Numbered from the stretch's first letter, positions 1 through 8,125 are shown. The stretch is 41,845 nucleotides of DNA from Lachnospiraceae bacterium (GCA_017623295.1 JAGAPK010000024.1:1-41845); one strand, 5' to 3'. Numbers and translations are program-made. Notes: generated by a model not told the origin, from the sequence alone.

Positions 1-131
1 AGACCAGAGGTTTGCTTACAGCTTCCTTCAGATTTCACCTCACGATGGACACCCTTGCTGTTCAGCTATACATTTCCCACTACCTGGGCATGTTCGGGAC
101 TTGCACCCGTTAGAGCGCGCCCGTGACGCGC
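1..131 (-). mobile_element. Group IIC intron, 5' part of ribozyme (truncated by window edge)
   Basis: Read on the minus strand, the first 131 bases match the domain I 5' region of bacterial group IIC introns as I know it from the Oceanobacillus iheyensis intron. It has the GGGTGCAAGTCCCGAAC segment, then CAAGGGTGTCC, GAATCTGAAGGAAGC in the variant form GAAATCTGAAGGAAGC, and GCAAACCTCTGGTCT. The inferred 5' splice boundary is near position 131, where the sequence starts GCGCG instead of the usual GUGYG. It lies 9 bases past the rpsR terminator stem, the standard group IIC target. The rest of the ribozyme and any reverse transcriptase lie outside the window. The identification is strong; the exact 5' end is inferred. 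Confidence 0.88.
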
Positions 132-135
132 AAAC

Positions 136-164
136 TAAAAAGACGGAGCAAATTGCTCCGTCTT
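136..164 (-). terminator. rpsR operon intrinsic terminator
   Basis: On the minus strand AAGACGGAGC and GCTCCGTCTT form a perfect stem around a short loop, followed by five T's. It ends the rpsF-ssb-rpsR unit about 35 bases after the rpsR stop and is also the apparent landing hairpin of the group IIC intron. Confidence 0.93.
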
Positions 165-198
165 AATCATTATCTTACTATATCTGCAATGTTTGTTC

Positions 199-462
199 TT
201 AGTCCTGAACGTAAGGCATAAGTGCAACGTGTCTAGCACGTTTGATAGCTACTGTTAAAGCTCTCTGATGTTTAGCACAGTTGCCTGTAATTCTTCTAGG
301 AAGAATTTTACCTCTTTCAGATACGTATCTTTTTAATTTATTAACATCTTTGTAGTCGATTACATTGTCTTTACCACAAAAAACGCAAACTTTTTTTCTT
401 CTACGGATTCCGCCTTTTCTCTTTGCAGGGAAATCAGGCTTCTCTGTCTTATTATAAGCCAT
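199..462 (-). CDS. rpsR: 30S ribosomal protein S18
   Basis: 87-residue small-subunit protein that binds 16S rRNA in the platform next to S6. The N terminus is basic and contains CVFCGKDN, the zinc-binding-like CxxC of many Firmicute S18 proteins. The core [50 protein letters not shown] is the typical S18 domain and length is normal for the family. It is the last gene of the rpsF-ssb-rpsR operon, 28 bases after ssb, with AGGAGGTAATAAC before the ATG. Expression is probably tied to the rpsF promoter and possibly to S6:S18 autoregulation of the leader. Confidence 0.97.
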   Translation of the reverse strand: MAYNKTEKPDFPAKRKGGIRRRKKVCVFCGKDNVIDYKDVNKLKRYVSERGKILPRRITGNCAKHQRALTVAIKRARHVALMPYVQD

Positions 463-490
463 GTTATTACCTCCTATCTAAATCGATCAA

Positions 491-931
491 TTAGTTAAAT
501 GGCAGCTCCTCATCAATTCCATCCGGAATGTTCATGAAACCATCACCAGCTGCTGCCGGTTCCGGTCTGCTGTTACCACCAGCAAATCCCCCATCGCCTG
601 CGGAACTGTTTTTGCTCTCAGCAAATTCCTGTTCCTCGATAACAACATCTGTTGTATACACACGAACGCCATCCTTGTTGGTATAACTACCTGTCTGGAT
701 ACGTCCTGTTACTGCAATCTTTGTTCCTTTACGGAAGTATTTCTCTGCAAATTCACCTGCTCTGCCGAATGCAACGCAGTTAATAAAATCTGCAGTGTTT
801 TCATCTCCGTTACGATTAAATCTACGATCTACAGCTAATGTATATCTGGCAACTGCCGTAGCGCTGTCACCCTGAGAGTATCTCACTTCTGGATCTCTGG
901 TTAAGCGCCCCATAAGAATAACTTTATTCAT
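491..931 (-). CDS. ssb: Single-stranded DNA-binding protein
   Basis: 146-residue SSB that coats single-stranded DNA in replication, recombination and repair. Residues 1-105 form the OB fold, beginning MNKVILMGRLTRDPEVRY and including NFINCVAFGR-type core residues (here DFINCVAFGRAGEFAEKYF). A glycine/proline-rich linker follows, then the acidic tip DEELPFN that recruits partner proteins. It sits between rpsF and rpsR, the conserved Firmicute arrangement. This is the housekeeping SsbA type, judged by locus and full acidic tail. Confidence 0.97.
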   Translation of the reverse strand: MNKVILMGRLTRDPEVRYSQGDSATAVARYTLAVDRRFNRNGDENTADFINCVAFGRAGEFAEKYFRKGTKIAVTGRIQTGSYTNKDGVRVYTTDVVIEEQEFAESKNSSAGDGGFAGGNSRPEPAAAGDGFMNIPDGIDEELPFN

Positions 932-944
932 ATATACCTCTTCC

Positions 945-1235
945 TTATTTCTCGTCTTGTCTTACGCACAAGTATCTGATTACATTGTCCATAATACGAA
1001 CTCGACTTTCGATTTCAGCTGGAACAGTGCTCTCAGCGTCGAACTGGATGAAGTAGTAGAAAGCATCTTTCATTTTCTGTACTTCGTAAGCTAATCTCTT
1101 CTTACCCCAGTCATCAACGTTTGTAACTTGTCCACCGAATCTCTCGATTAAAGCTTTACACTTCTCTACAGTGGCAGCTCTCTCGTCATCTTCGATTTTC
1201 GCACTAACAACAACGGCTAATTCATATTTGTTCAT
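945..1235 (-). CDS. rpsF: 30S ribosomal protein S6
   Basis: 96-residue ribosomal protein that pairs with S18 on the 30S platform. The ferredoxin-like fold is recognisable in MNKYELAVVVSAKIEDDERAATVEKCKALIERFGGQVTNVDDWGKKRLAYEVQKMKDAFYYFIQFDAE, with the family motif WGKKRLAYEV at about residues 43-52. It is first in the operon, with a strong AAAAGGAGG SD 7 bases before the ATG, a roughly 78-base leader and a near-consensus promoter at 1321-1349. Confidence 0.97.
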   Translation of the reverse strand: MNKYELAVVVSAKIEDDERAATVEKCKALIERFGGQVTNVDDWGKKRLAYEVQKMKDAFYYFIQFDAESTVPAEIESRVRIMDNVIRYLCVRQDEK

Positions 1236-1257
1236 GCTTGTTACCTCCTTTTGGTCT

Positions 1258-1291
1258 CTTGGCCCCTTTTCGGAGCAAGGATTATTGACTG
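1258..1291 (-). promoter_or_regulatory. rpsF leader hairpin, candidate S6:S18 binding motif
   Basis: In the rpsF leader the minus strand folds as CTTGCTCC-GAAAA-GGGGCCAAG, with one bulged C on the 3' side and a CCG at the loop junction. Many bacterial rpsF leaders carry an S6:S18-binding hairpin with a conserved CCG, so autoregulation is plausible. I judged this from position and the CCG only; no covariance check was possible. Confidence 0.4.
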
Positions 1292-1320
1292 TTTGTTAAA
1301 ATATAACATCACGGATATCT

Positions 1321-1349
1321 ATGATAGCATAGTTCTCCGGTGATTTCAA
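1321..1349 (-). promoter_or_regulatory. Sigma-A promoter of rpsF-ssb-rpsR
   Basis: Minus strand TTGAAA (1344-1349), 17-base spacer ending in TGC, then TATCAT (1321-1326), an extended -10 promoter. The -35 box overlaps the stop codon of the upstream DUF951 gene. Confidence 0.88.
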
Positions 1350-1528
1350 GCTTTTGGAATAATTTCTTTTATATTTTTTTCTACTAGTCTACGGGCAATC
1401 ATAATCTGATGCCCACATCCCATGCATTTCAAACGAAAGTCAGCTCCAATCCGTAGAACCTCCCACTCTTTCGAGCCACAGGGATGCTGTTTTTTTAATT
1501 TCAATACATCTCCAACCTGAATGTCCAC
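1346..1528 (-). CDS. DUF951 family small protein
   Basis: 60-residue protein, MDIQVGDVLKLKKQHPCGSKEWEVLRIGADFRLKCMGCGHQIMIARRLVEKNIKEI, matching the DUF951 family in sequence and length. It has an SH3-like beta pattern and three cysteines (HPCGS, and CMGCGH), possibly metal binding. No biochemical function is established to my knowledge. In several Firmicutes this family is found near ychF and the rpsF operon, and here too it lies immediately upstream of rpsF; its TGA overlaps the rpsF -35 box. It follows the sirtuin gene after 21 bases, so it is probably cotranscribed with it. Confidence 0.85.
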   Translation of the reverse strand: MDIQVGDVLKLKKQHPCGSKEWEVLRIGADFRLKCMGCGHQIMIARRLVEKNIKEIIPKA

Positions 1529-1549
1529 AGTTATCTCCTTTTCTATATC

Positions 1550-2269
1550 CTACGCAAGCTGTGAAAAGATTTCACCGATACTTCCCTGTACAACCAAATC
1601 TGCCATTCGGTCTTTCGGGGTTGGAGTCTTGTTAATCAGCACAAGTTTGTTTCCTTTGTAATAATCAATCAAGCCTGCTGCCGGATATACCGCAAGAGAT
1701 GTTCCTCCAATAATCAGAATATCCGCTTCGCTGATATAACGGACCGCATCCTGCAAGGTTTTCTGGTTTAGTCCTTCTTCATACAAAACCACATCCGGTT
1801 TGATATCGCCGCCACAGGGGCACTTCGGAACACCTTCCGAATGAAGAATATATTCTGCATCATAGAATTTACCACAGTCCTCACAGTAGTTGCGTAAAAC
1901 CGAACCATGCAGTTCCAGAACAACTTTACTGCCTGCCGCCTGATGCAATCCGTCAATATTTTGTGTAATGACGGCTTTCAACTTTCCCTGCTGCTCCCAT
2001 TGTGCAAGTTTCAAATGTGCTGCATTTGGTTTTGCATCCAGACAAAGCATCTTATCACGATAAAAGCGATAGAACTCATCTGTTTTTCTACGGTAAAAGG
2101 TATGGCTCAGAATCGTTTCCGGCGGATAATCATATTTCTGATTATACAGTCCGTCTACACTTCGAAAATCCGGAATACCACTTTCCGTAGAAACACCGGC
2201 TCCACCAAAAAAGACAATGTTGTTGCTTTCCTGTATCATTGAATCTAATTTTTCCAATGTCTGCTCCAT
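1550..2269 (-). CDS. cobB: NAD-dependent protein deacylase, sirtuin (Sir2/CobB family)
   Basis: 239-residue sirtuin that removes acyl groups from lysines using NAD+, giving nicotinamide and O-acyl-ADP-ribose. Visible motifs: NAD-binding GAGVSTESGIPDFRS near the N terminus, TQNIDGLHQAAG, the catalytic histidine in LELHGS, and a zinc module CEDC...CPC. GGTSLAVYPAAG and INKTPTP complete the Rossmann side. The start is set at the ATG preceded by AAGGAGG with 6-base spacing; an upstream in-frame start would run through a hairpin and has no SD. It lies between leuA and the DUF951 gene, all co-directional. Confidence 0.93.
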   Translation of the reverse strand: MEQTLEKLDSMIQESNNIVFFGGAGVSTESGIPDFRSVDGLYNQKYDYPPETILSHTFYRRKTDEFYRFYRDKMLCLDAKPNAAHLKLAQWEQQGKLKAVITQNIDGLHQAAGSKVVLELHGSVLRNYCEDCGKFYDAEYILHSEGVPKCPCGGDIKPDVVLYEEGLNQKTLQDAVRYISEADILIIGGTSLAVYPAAGLIDYYKGNKLVLINKTPTPKDRMADLVVQGSIGEIFSQLA

Positions 2270-2297
2270 ACCGTTCCTCCTTATTCGCTCTAAATTT

Positions 2298-2321
2298 GGG
2301 AGAATTGCTTGCAATTCTCTT
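2298..2321 (-). terminator. Hairpin between leuA and the sirtuin gene, weak terminator candidate
   Basis: GAGAATTGC and GCAATTCTC form a perfect 9-bp stem around two bases just after the leuA stop. The following minus-strand bases are CCAAATTT, a poor U-tract, so it may attenuate or stabilise RNA instead of terminating fully. Confidence 0.45.
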
Positions 2322-2337
2322 GGCTTAATCTCTGGGT

Positions 2338-4011
2338 TTACCCAAGCTTAAGCCTATTGACTGCTGAGAAAATAGCTCTTACAGAAGCTCTTGTAATATT
2401 AGAGCTTACACCGACACCGTAAGTAACATGACCGGTATCTACGTCCAACAGATGAATATATGCTGCTGCCTGTGAATTAGAACCACTCTGTAATGCGTGT
2501 TCTTCGTAATCAAGAATCTTGATATCAATAGAAAGTTCTTCCTGAAGGCCTCTCTTCACCGCATCAATCGGTCCGTTACCAATTGCTTCAAAACTCTTCT
2601 CAACACCATGATTTGTATAAGTAACAAATACTTTTGTATCAAATTCTGACTGTGTTTCACCACTCAAATCATCCACACGAAGCTTGCGGAAATGAATTGG
2701 TTCTTTCTGGTTCAGATATTCTTCGCGGAAGCTTTCCATAATCTGATCCGGTGAAACCTCACCCTGTTTCTCAGAAATCTTCTGAATTACATTTGCAAAC
2801 TCTTTGTGCATGCCTTTCGGAAGTTTAAATCCGAAATAAGTATCCATGACGAATGCAACACCGCCTTTACCGGACTGGGAATTGATTCGTACAATCGGCT
2901 CATATTCTCTTCCGATATCTGCCGGGTCGATTGGCAGATAAGGCACTTGCCAGATTTCGCTGTTACGTTCTTTCATTGCCTTAACACCCTTGTTAATAGC
3001 ATCCTGGTGCGAACCGGAGAAAGCAGTAAATACCAGCTTACCGGCATATGGATGTCTTGGGTGAATCGGAATCTTACAGCATCTTTCATAAATTTCAATG
3101 CTTTCATTTACATGTTCAATGTTCAGTTCCGGGTTGATACCCTGTGAAAACATATTATAAGCAATATTCAGAATATCAACATTACCTGTTCTTTCACCAT
3201 TTCCAAACAGTGTACCTTCTACACGGTCTGCACCTGCAAGCAATGCCAGTTCTGCACTTGCTACACCGGTTCCTCTGTCATTGTGAGGATGTACACTCAA
3301 GATAATAGTTTCACGATTCTTGAAATGTTTATTCATCCATTCGATCTGATCTGCATAAACATTCGGGGTATTCATTTCTACTGTGGAAGGCAGGTTAATA
3401 ATCATTGGTTCTTCTTTGGTTGGTCCCCATGCTTCCTGTACTGCTGTACAAATATCCAGTGCAAAATCCAGTTCTGTTCCGGTAAAGCTTTCCGGTGAGT
3501 ATTCCAGAATAATTTTACCCGGGAAGTTTTTTGCACGTTCTTTTACCATTTTGGTACCTTCAACAGCAATGTTAATAATCTGCTCTCTATCCATACCAAA
3601 AACAACATCTCTCTGTAAGGTGGATGTAGAATTATAAATATGAACTACCGCCTGCTTACAGCCTTCAATTGCCTCAAAAGTTCTATCAAGCAGTTCCTCT
3701 CGGCACTGTGTTAACACCTGAACAGTTACATCATCCGGAATCAGTTTACGGTCTATCAACTGGCGTAAGAAGTCAAACTCAATCTGGCTGGCAGCCGGGA
3801 ATCCGATTTCAATTTCTTTGAAACCTAATTTAATTAAATAATTAAAGAATTCGATTTTCTCCTGTACAACCATCGGGTCAATCAATGCCTGATTACCATC
3901 TCTCAAGTCAACACTACACCAAATCGGTGCTTTTTCGATTTCCTTATTCGGCCATTCTCTTTCCGGATAATCAACGACCGGATTTCTACGGTATCTTTGA
4001 TAATTTAACAT
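2338..4011 (-). CDS. leuA: 2-isopropylmalate synthase, type 2
   Basis: 557-residue enzyme that condenses acetyl-CoA with 2-ketoisovalerate, the first committed step of leucine synthesis. The long form with N-terminal MLNYQRYRRNPVVDYPEREWPNKEIEKAP belongs to the LeuA type 2 group, shared with actinobacteria and fungi. The TIM-barrel shows DLRDGNQALIDPM (substrate/metal site near residue 36) and SVHPHNDRGTGVA with the HxH metal ligands. The C-terminal 130 residues are the LeuA allosteric dimer domain, GNGPIDAVKRGL...HLLDVDTGHVTYGVGVSSNI, the seat of leucine feedback inhibition. GGAGGAG precedes the ATG. No leuBCD lies nearby and I see no T-box in the short leader. Confidence 0.96.
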   Translation of the reverse strand: MLNYQRYRRNPVVDYPEREWPNKEIEKAPIWCSVDLRDGNQALIDPMVVQEKIEFFNYLIKLGFKEIEIGFPAASQIEFDFLRQLIDRKLIPDDVTVQVLTQCREELLDRTFEAIEGCKQAVVHIYNSTSTLQRDVVFGMDREQIINIAVEGTKMVKERAKNFPGKIILEYSPESFTGTELDFALDICTAVQEAWGPTKEEPMIINLPSTVEMNTPNVYADQIEWMNKHFKNRETIILSVHPHNDRGTGVASAELALLAGADRVEGTLFGNGERTGNVDILNIAYNMFSQGINPELNIEHVNESIEIYERCCKIPIHPRHPYAGKLVFTAFSGSHQDAINKGVKAMKERNSEIWQVPYLPIDPADIGREYEPIVRINSQSGKGGVAFVMDTYFGFKLPKGMHKEFANVIQKISEKQGEVSPDQIMESFREEYLNQKEPIHFRKLRVDDLSGETQSEFDTKVFVTYTNHGVEKSFEAIGNGPIDAVKRGLQEELSIDIKILDYEEHALQSGSNSQAAAYIHLLDVDTGHVTYGVGVSSNITRASVRAIFSAVNRLKLG

Positions 4012-4078
4012 ACTCTACTCCTCCATTTTTCTACATTTGAGTGCTTTTTTCATAATTCTTCAGCACTCACTTATCCAA

Positions 4079-4113
4079 TAAAAAAAGCCCGTTGAATACA
4101 ACACAACGGGCTT
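4079..4113 (-). terminator. ptsH intrinsic terminator
   Basis: Minus strand AAGCCCGTTG and CAACGGGCTT form a 10-bp stem with a 9-base loop, followed by TTTTTTTA. It lies 19 bases past the HPr stop, separating it from leuA. Confidence 0.95.
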
Positions 4114-4131
4114 ATCAGATAGCGTTTAGCA

Positions 4132-4395
4132 TTACTCACCAAGTCCACTCTCAATTGCCTCAATAAGAGTCTTTAATGCTTCTTCTTCATCTTCGCCATC
4201 ACAAACAAACTCAACTTCATCGCCACACTTAACACATGCACCAAGTACGCTTAGTACACTCTTGGCATTCGCTGTATTCTCTCTAAATGTAAATGTAATT
4301 AAGGATTTAAATTTCATTGCTTCCTTACATAGGATACCAGCTGGTCTTAGATGTAGCCCTGTTGGGTTTTTGATGACTACCTTTTGGCTTACCAT
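4132..4395 (-). CDS. ptsH: Phosphocarrier protein HPr
   Basis: 87-residue PTS phosphocarrier: accepts phosphate from enzyme I on His15 and passes it to EIIA domains. The motif PTGLHLRPAG contains the active histidine, and AKSVLSVLG contains the Ser46 site used by HPr kinase in Firmicute catabolite repression. The start is the ATG giving MVSQKVVIKN; a TTG six codons upstream overlaps the GGAGGG SD and is unlikely. It stands alone without ptsI, with its own promoter (4453-4481), a leader hairpin and a terminator. Confidence 0.95.
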   Translation of the reverse strand: MVSQKVVIKNPTGLHLRPAGILCKEAMKFKSLITFTFRENTANAKSVLSVLGACVKCGDEVEFVCDGEDEEEALKTLIEAIESGLGE

Positions 4396-4422
4396 TCTAC
4401 TTGTTCCCTCCAATTCACGTTC

Positions 4423-4440
4423 TGACTGATTTACCAGTCA
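4423..4440 (-). promoter_or_regulatory. Inverted repeat in the ptsH leader
   Basis: TGACTG-GTAAAT-CAGTCA on the minus strand, a 6-bp stem located between the -10 box and the SD of ptsH. It could be an operator or an mRNA 5'-stabilising hairpin; only the symmetry is seen. Confidence 0.4.
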
Positions 4441-4452
4441 TAACCTATTTTT

Positions 4453-4481
4453 ACTATACCATTTTTTCCTTCATATCTCAA
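4453..4481 (-). promoter_or_regulatory. Sigma-A promoter of ptsH
   Basis: Minus strand TTGAGA (4476-4481), 17-base spacer ending TGG, TATAGT (4453-4458): an extended -10 promoter about 60 bases before the HPr start. Confidence 0.85.
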
Positions 4482-4539
4482 CTGATAATTTACGAAGTAA
4501 TTTCTTGCAAAAAATTCACAGCATAGATTTTTCATTTGA

Positions 4540-5889
4540 TTAGAGCATAATATTTTGTATCAATTCTGCTAATTTTTTTGCTTCCGCTTCAATCATCTTC
4601 TGGTCTTTACCTTCAATCATTACTCTGACAAGCGGTTCTGTGCCGGATGGTCTGATTAATACACGACCTTCTCCTGCAAATTTCTTATCCAGCGCCGCAA
4701 TTGCATCTGCAATTTCCGGATAATCCATATATTTTTCTTTCTTATGGTTTGGCACTTTTGCGTTGACAAGTGCCTGTGGCATAACTTCCATAATCTGAGC
4801 AAGTTCAGATAATGGTTTGCCGGTTTCTACAACAACCTGTAATAAATGCAATGCACTAAGCAATCCATCACCGGTTGTATTTTCATCTAAGAAAATGACA
4901 TGTCCTGACTGTTCTCCGCCCAGACTCGCATCAATTTCCCGCATTCTTTCAAGAACATATCTATCGCCAACTTTTGTCTGCTCCATATGAATACCATTCT
5001 TCTCTCCCATAAGGAAAAAGCCGAGGTTGCTCATAACTGTTGCAACAATTGTATCATGTTTTAATTTACCCTGGTTCTTCATATGATTGCCGACAATCGC
5101 CATAATCTGATCGCCGTTTACTACGTTACCCAGTTCATCAACTGCCAGAAGTCTATCAGCATCTCCATCGAATGCAAGACCAAGTTTTGCTTTTTCATAT
5201 ACAACTCTTGCCTGTAATTCTTCCATGTGAGTAGAACCACAGTTTGCATTGATGTTTGTACCATCCGGATTATTATGAATCGCAACAACTTCTGCACCCA
5301 GTTCTTTTAATGCTTCTACTGATGTATAGAAAGAAGCTCCTTCCGCACAGTCAACTACGATTTTCATACCCTGTAAATCTACATTAACAGACTGAATGGC
5401 ATGATTGATATATTCTTCTCTCGCATCCGTACGGTATTTAATTTTACCAACGCCTGCACCTGTCGGGAATTTAATTCCCTGCATATCATTGCGAATCAAT
5501 GCTTCAATCTCGTCTTCCAGAGAATCCGGTAATTTATAACCGTTTCCATCAAAAAATTTGATACCGTTAAATTCCACCGGATTGTGAGAAGCAGAAATCA
5601 CTACACCTGCATCTACTTTATACTTTCTTGTCAGATAAGCAACTGCCGGAGTCGGAACAACGCCAACATAAACGGCATTGGCACCTACAGAACAAGCCCC
5701 CGCCATCAAAGCATTTGCTAACATATCACCAGAAATTCTGGTATCACAGCCAACCATAATAGTTGGTTTATGCTCATTTTCTTTGGTAAGCACATAGGCT
5801 CCTGCCTGACCTAACTGCATTGCAAGCTGTGGTGTCAATTCCTCGTTTGCAACACCTCTTACGCCGTCTGTACCAAACAATCTACTCAT
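4540..5889 (-). CDS. glmM: Phosphoglucosamine mutase
   Basis: 449-residue enzyme that converts glucosamine-6-phosphate to glucosamine-1-phosphate for UDP-GlcNAc and peptidoglycan synthesis. It starts [20 protein letters not shown]. The phosphoserine loop is [17 protein letters not shown] (Ser near residue 100), the metal loop is [13 protein letters not shown], the sugar loop is [10 protein letters not shown], and the phosphate-binding loop is [12 protein letters not shown]. Length is typical. It is last in the cdaA-cdaR-glmM order that is conserved across Firmicutes, where CdaA and GlmM are known to interact, linking c-di-AMP to wall synthesis. No clear terminator follows before the ptsH promoter. 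Confidence 0.97.
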   Translation of the reverse strand: MSRLFGTDGVRGVANEELTPQLAMQLGQAGAYVLTKENEHKPTIMVGCDTRISGDMLANALMAGACSVGANAVYVGVVPTPAVAYLTRKYKVDAGVVISASHNPVEFNGIKFFDGNGYKLPDSLEDEIEALIRNDMQGIKFPTGAGVGKIKYRTDAREEYINHAIQSVNVDLQGMKIVVDCAEGASFYTSVEALKELGAEVVAIHNNPDGTNINANCGSTHMEELQARVVYEKAKLGLAFDGDADRLLAVDELGNVVNGDQIMAIVGNHMKNQGKLKHDTIVATVMSNLGFFLMGEKNGIHMEQTKVGDRYVLERMREIDASLGGEQSGHVIFLDENTTGDGLLSALHLLQVVVETGKPLSELAQIMEVMPQALVNAKVPNHKKEKYMDYPEIADAIAALDKKFAGEGRVLIRPSGTEPLVRVMIEGKDQKMIEAEAKKLAELIQNIML

Positions 5890-5940
5890 ACCTTCTCTCC
5901 CTTTCTATATCCCGCCAAATCAGGGTTTCTTATATCCGAA

Positions 5941-7221
5941 CTATTCTTCTATTTCTGTCACATATAATTTTACGCTGACATCTTCTTTCAAAGAGATATC
6001 GTTCTCAAGATTAAATGTCAGATTCACGTTATAGTAATCCGGGCTCAATTCTTCTATGCCTTCTTCTTCCATCCAGGCTGCTACATCAATCGTTGCCCGA
6101 AGTGACTTCACATCTAATGCATTCAGATTTTCCGCAAGGCCAACAAGAACAATTTCATATTCCTCTTCCAGCATAAGCGCCTTGCCCTCAACTCCTTCCG
6201 GCATATTGATAATCTGAATATCTTCTGTCTTCATTGTGACTTTTTTCTCAACAGTAGGTTCTACCGCAACCGTTACCGTAACTTTGCCATTGAAGTCTTC
6301 CTCAGCCAGAATCACACCATCCGGTAAATAGTCTTTCAAATCAACAGTTATTTCCATATTCTCTGTTGCTCCGGTAATATCCAATGCAGTTTCCGGAATT
6401 TCTATCGCACTGATATTATCGACTACCTTAGACTTGCCTGCAATCACAATGCTGTCCTTATTTGCCATAATTTCGCCTGTCGGCTGATAACCGTTTGCAG
6501 CAGTACCACTTGTCTTCCAGGTAAGCGCTACTGTCTTCAACTCAAGAATTTCTACATTAACTCGCACTTTACTAATATTTTTCACAATACTATTTGATGC
6601 AATTATCTTATCTTCTTCATCGTACAGACGAACCACAGAATCCGTTCCAATGTTATTGGTGAAACCGGAAACATCGACAGAAACAACTGCCTTCTTAACC
6701 TGTGAAACAAGAGATTCCGGACCGGAAATTTCCACAAGATTCTGCTCCGTAGTAATTTCACCTACCATATATCCTTCTTTCACTTCACCAACAGTATCTG
6801 TCTTTAACTGTAATGTCTTGGTTCTCTTATCTTCGATATTCAGTTTTACGCTGTCAATACTTCCTTCTATGCTTTCCAGCTTGTCATTATATTTGTTAGT
6901 AGACAGTTTAATGCTGATCGTATTCAAACTCGTAAGATCATTCATATCAGCTACAGCAACGATATTACCTTCGTCCAGAGAATCGATAATAGACCTTTTT
7001 GCCGTTATTGTAACTACATCAATCACATCTGTCTCATCTAACACTTCATAAACCTGACCATTGCTCGTAATCAGGTCTGCATTCTGAATTTTAACAGGTA
7101 CGTTATAAACCTTATAAGTACCTACCGGGTCATTTACATTCGTAACAATAAGCCACAGGAGAGCTGCGAACAAAAAGGACCCTATCTTCAATCCCCAATT
7201 CTGGCTTAATCTATTCTTCAT
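5941..7221 (-). CDS. cdaR: YbbR-domain protein CdaR, regulator of diadenylate cyclase
   Basis: 426-residue membrane-anchored extracytoplasmic protein. One N-terminal transmembrane helix (about residues 10-28, LKIGSFLFAALLWLIVTNV) is followed by several YbbR beta domains, with recurring patterns such as PVKIQNADLI, LKTDTVGEVKEGYMVGEI and TWKTSGTAANGYQPTGEI. In other Firmicutes CdaR binds and modulates CdaA. Its start overlaps the cdaA stop by 11 bases, indicating translational coupling, and glmM follows. It should not be confused with the unrelated carbohydrate-diacid regulator family also called CdaR, represented at 36749-37837. Confidence 0.94.
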   Translation of the reverse strand: MKNRLSQNWGLKIGSFLFAALLWLIVTNVNDPVGTYKVYNVPVKIQNADLITSNGQVYEVLDETDVIDVVTITAKRSIIDSLDEGNIVAVADMNDLTSLNTISIKLSTNKYNDKLESIEGSIDSVKLNIEDKRTKTLQLKTDTVGEVKEGYMVGEITTEQNLVEISGPESLVSQVKKAVVSVDVSGFTNNIGTDSVVRLYDEEDKIIASNSIVKNISKVRVNVEILELKTVALTWKTSGTAANGYQPTGEIMANKDSIVIAGKSKVVDNISAIEIPETALDITGATENMEITVDLKDYLPDGVILAEEDFNGKVTVTVAVEPTVEKKVTMKTEDIQIINMPEGVEGKALMLEEEYEIVLVGLAENLNALDVKSLRATIDVAAWMEEEGIEELSPDYYNVNLTFNLENDISLKEDVSVKLYVTEIEE

Positions 7222-8080
7222 TCCTAGACCTGCCTTTCCACAACTTCCGTTTTTTCTCTTCGATTGGTTTATCCTGAATACTGTGTAAGCGTTCTCTTAA
7301 TCTCTCTGCATCCACCGAACGTTCAAGTTTTCCACCATATGCCACACTGATTTTACCGGTTTCCTCTGAAACAATTACAGTCATAGAATCCGTCACCTCG
7401 GAAATACCCACACCGGCACGGTGCCTTGTTCCGAGTTCTTTACTCAATTCCATATTGTCAGATAATGGTAAATAACAGGTTGCCGCTGTTACACGATTAT
7501 TTTTTACTACAACCGCTCCGTCATGTAACGGTGTATTATGTTCAAAAATATTAATAAGCAACTGGCTGGAAACGATACCATCCACTTCAATACCGGTTCG
7601 TTCATATTCATTGAGCGGTTGCTCTTTTTGTATCACGATTAATGCTCCCGTTCTTACTTTTCCCATTTCTACGGAAGCCTTTACGATTTCATTTATCGTT
7701 CTGTCAGAAAGTCGCTCATCACCGGATTTGGAAGAATCAAATGTAAGCACGGAAGAAAAGAAATTTTTCCGTCCAAGTGTTTCCAACGCTTTTCTAAGCT
7801 CCGGCTGTAACACGACAACAATAGCAATCGCTGCAATACTAAACAAGTTGGTAACAATCCACAAAATGGTGTTCATTTTAAAAACAACAGCTACCAATAC
7901 AAAAATACCAATTACTAACAATCCCTTTAGTAATGCCCATGCTCTTGTGTTTTTAATCCAAAGCAGAATATGGTACGCCAAAAAAGCGATGATAAAAATC
8001 TCCGCAACATCAGTCCAATGAATGGACGGCATATGCAAATTGGAAAAATATTTATCTACCCATGTATTAATCTGCTGCAT
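7211..8080 (-). CDS. cdaA: Diadenylate cyclase CdaA
   Basis: 289-residue membrane enzyme making c-di-AMP from two ATP. Three N-terminal transmembrane helices lie at about residues 20-85 (AEIFIIAFLAYHILLWI, GLLVIGIFVLVAVVF, LFSIAAIAIVVVL). The DAC domain follows, with the catalytic DGA in NTPLHDGAVVV and the RHR motif in LGTRHRAGVGISE. A basic C terminus ends the protein. I set the start at the ATG of MQQINTWVDKYF; a GTG four codons upstream with a closer AAGG is possible. The operon partners cdaR and glmM follow directly. Confidence 0.95.
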   Translation of the reverse strand: MQQINTWVDKYFSNLHMPSIHWTDVAEIFIIAFLAYHILLWIKNTRAWALLKGLLVIGIFVLVAVVFKMNTILWIVTNLFSIAAIAIVVVLQPELRKALETLGRKNFFSSVLTFDSSKSGDERLSDRTINEIVKASVEMGKVRTGALIVIQKEQPLNEYERTGIEVDGIVSSQLLINIFEHNTPLHDGAVVVKNNRVTAATCYLPLSDNMELSKELGTRHRAGVGISEVTDSMTVIVSEETGKISVAYGGKLERSVDAERLRERLHSIQDKPIEEKKRKLWKGRSRNEE

Positions 8081-8125
8081 AAAAATTCCCACTTAACCTT
8101 GTTTTAGTCTAAAATAATATAATTT

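Noticed and set aside
2270-2314. Longer N terminus for the sirtuin, beginning MQAILPNLERIRRNG
   Set aside because: The extension reads through a perfect hairpin, has no SD, and the inner ATG has AAGGAGG at ideal spacing and gives the family length.
4012-4078. T-box or peptide-leader attenuation before leuA
   Set aside because: Only 67 bases separate the ptsH terminator from leuA. There is a small GAGTGC...GCACTC repeat but no T-box sequence, no leucine-rich leader peptide and no terminator/antiterminator pair.
5941-8080. A c-di-AMP riboswitch (ydaO type) near the cdaA operon or elsewhere
   Set aside because: I looked for a long structured leader before envelope and hydrolase genes and found none; the gaps are too short.
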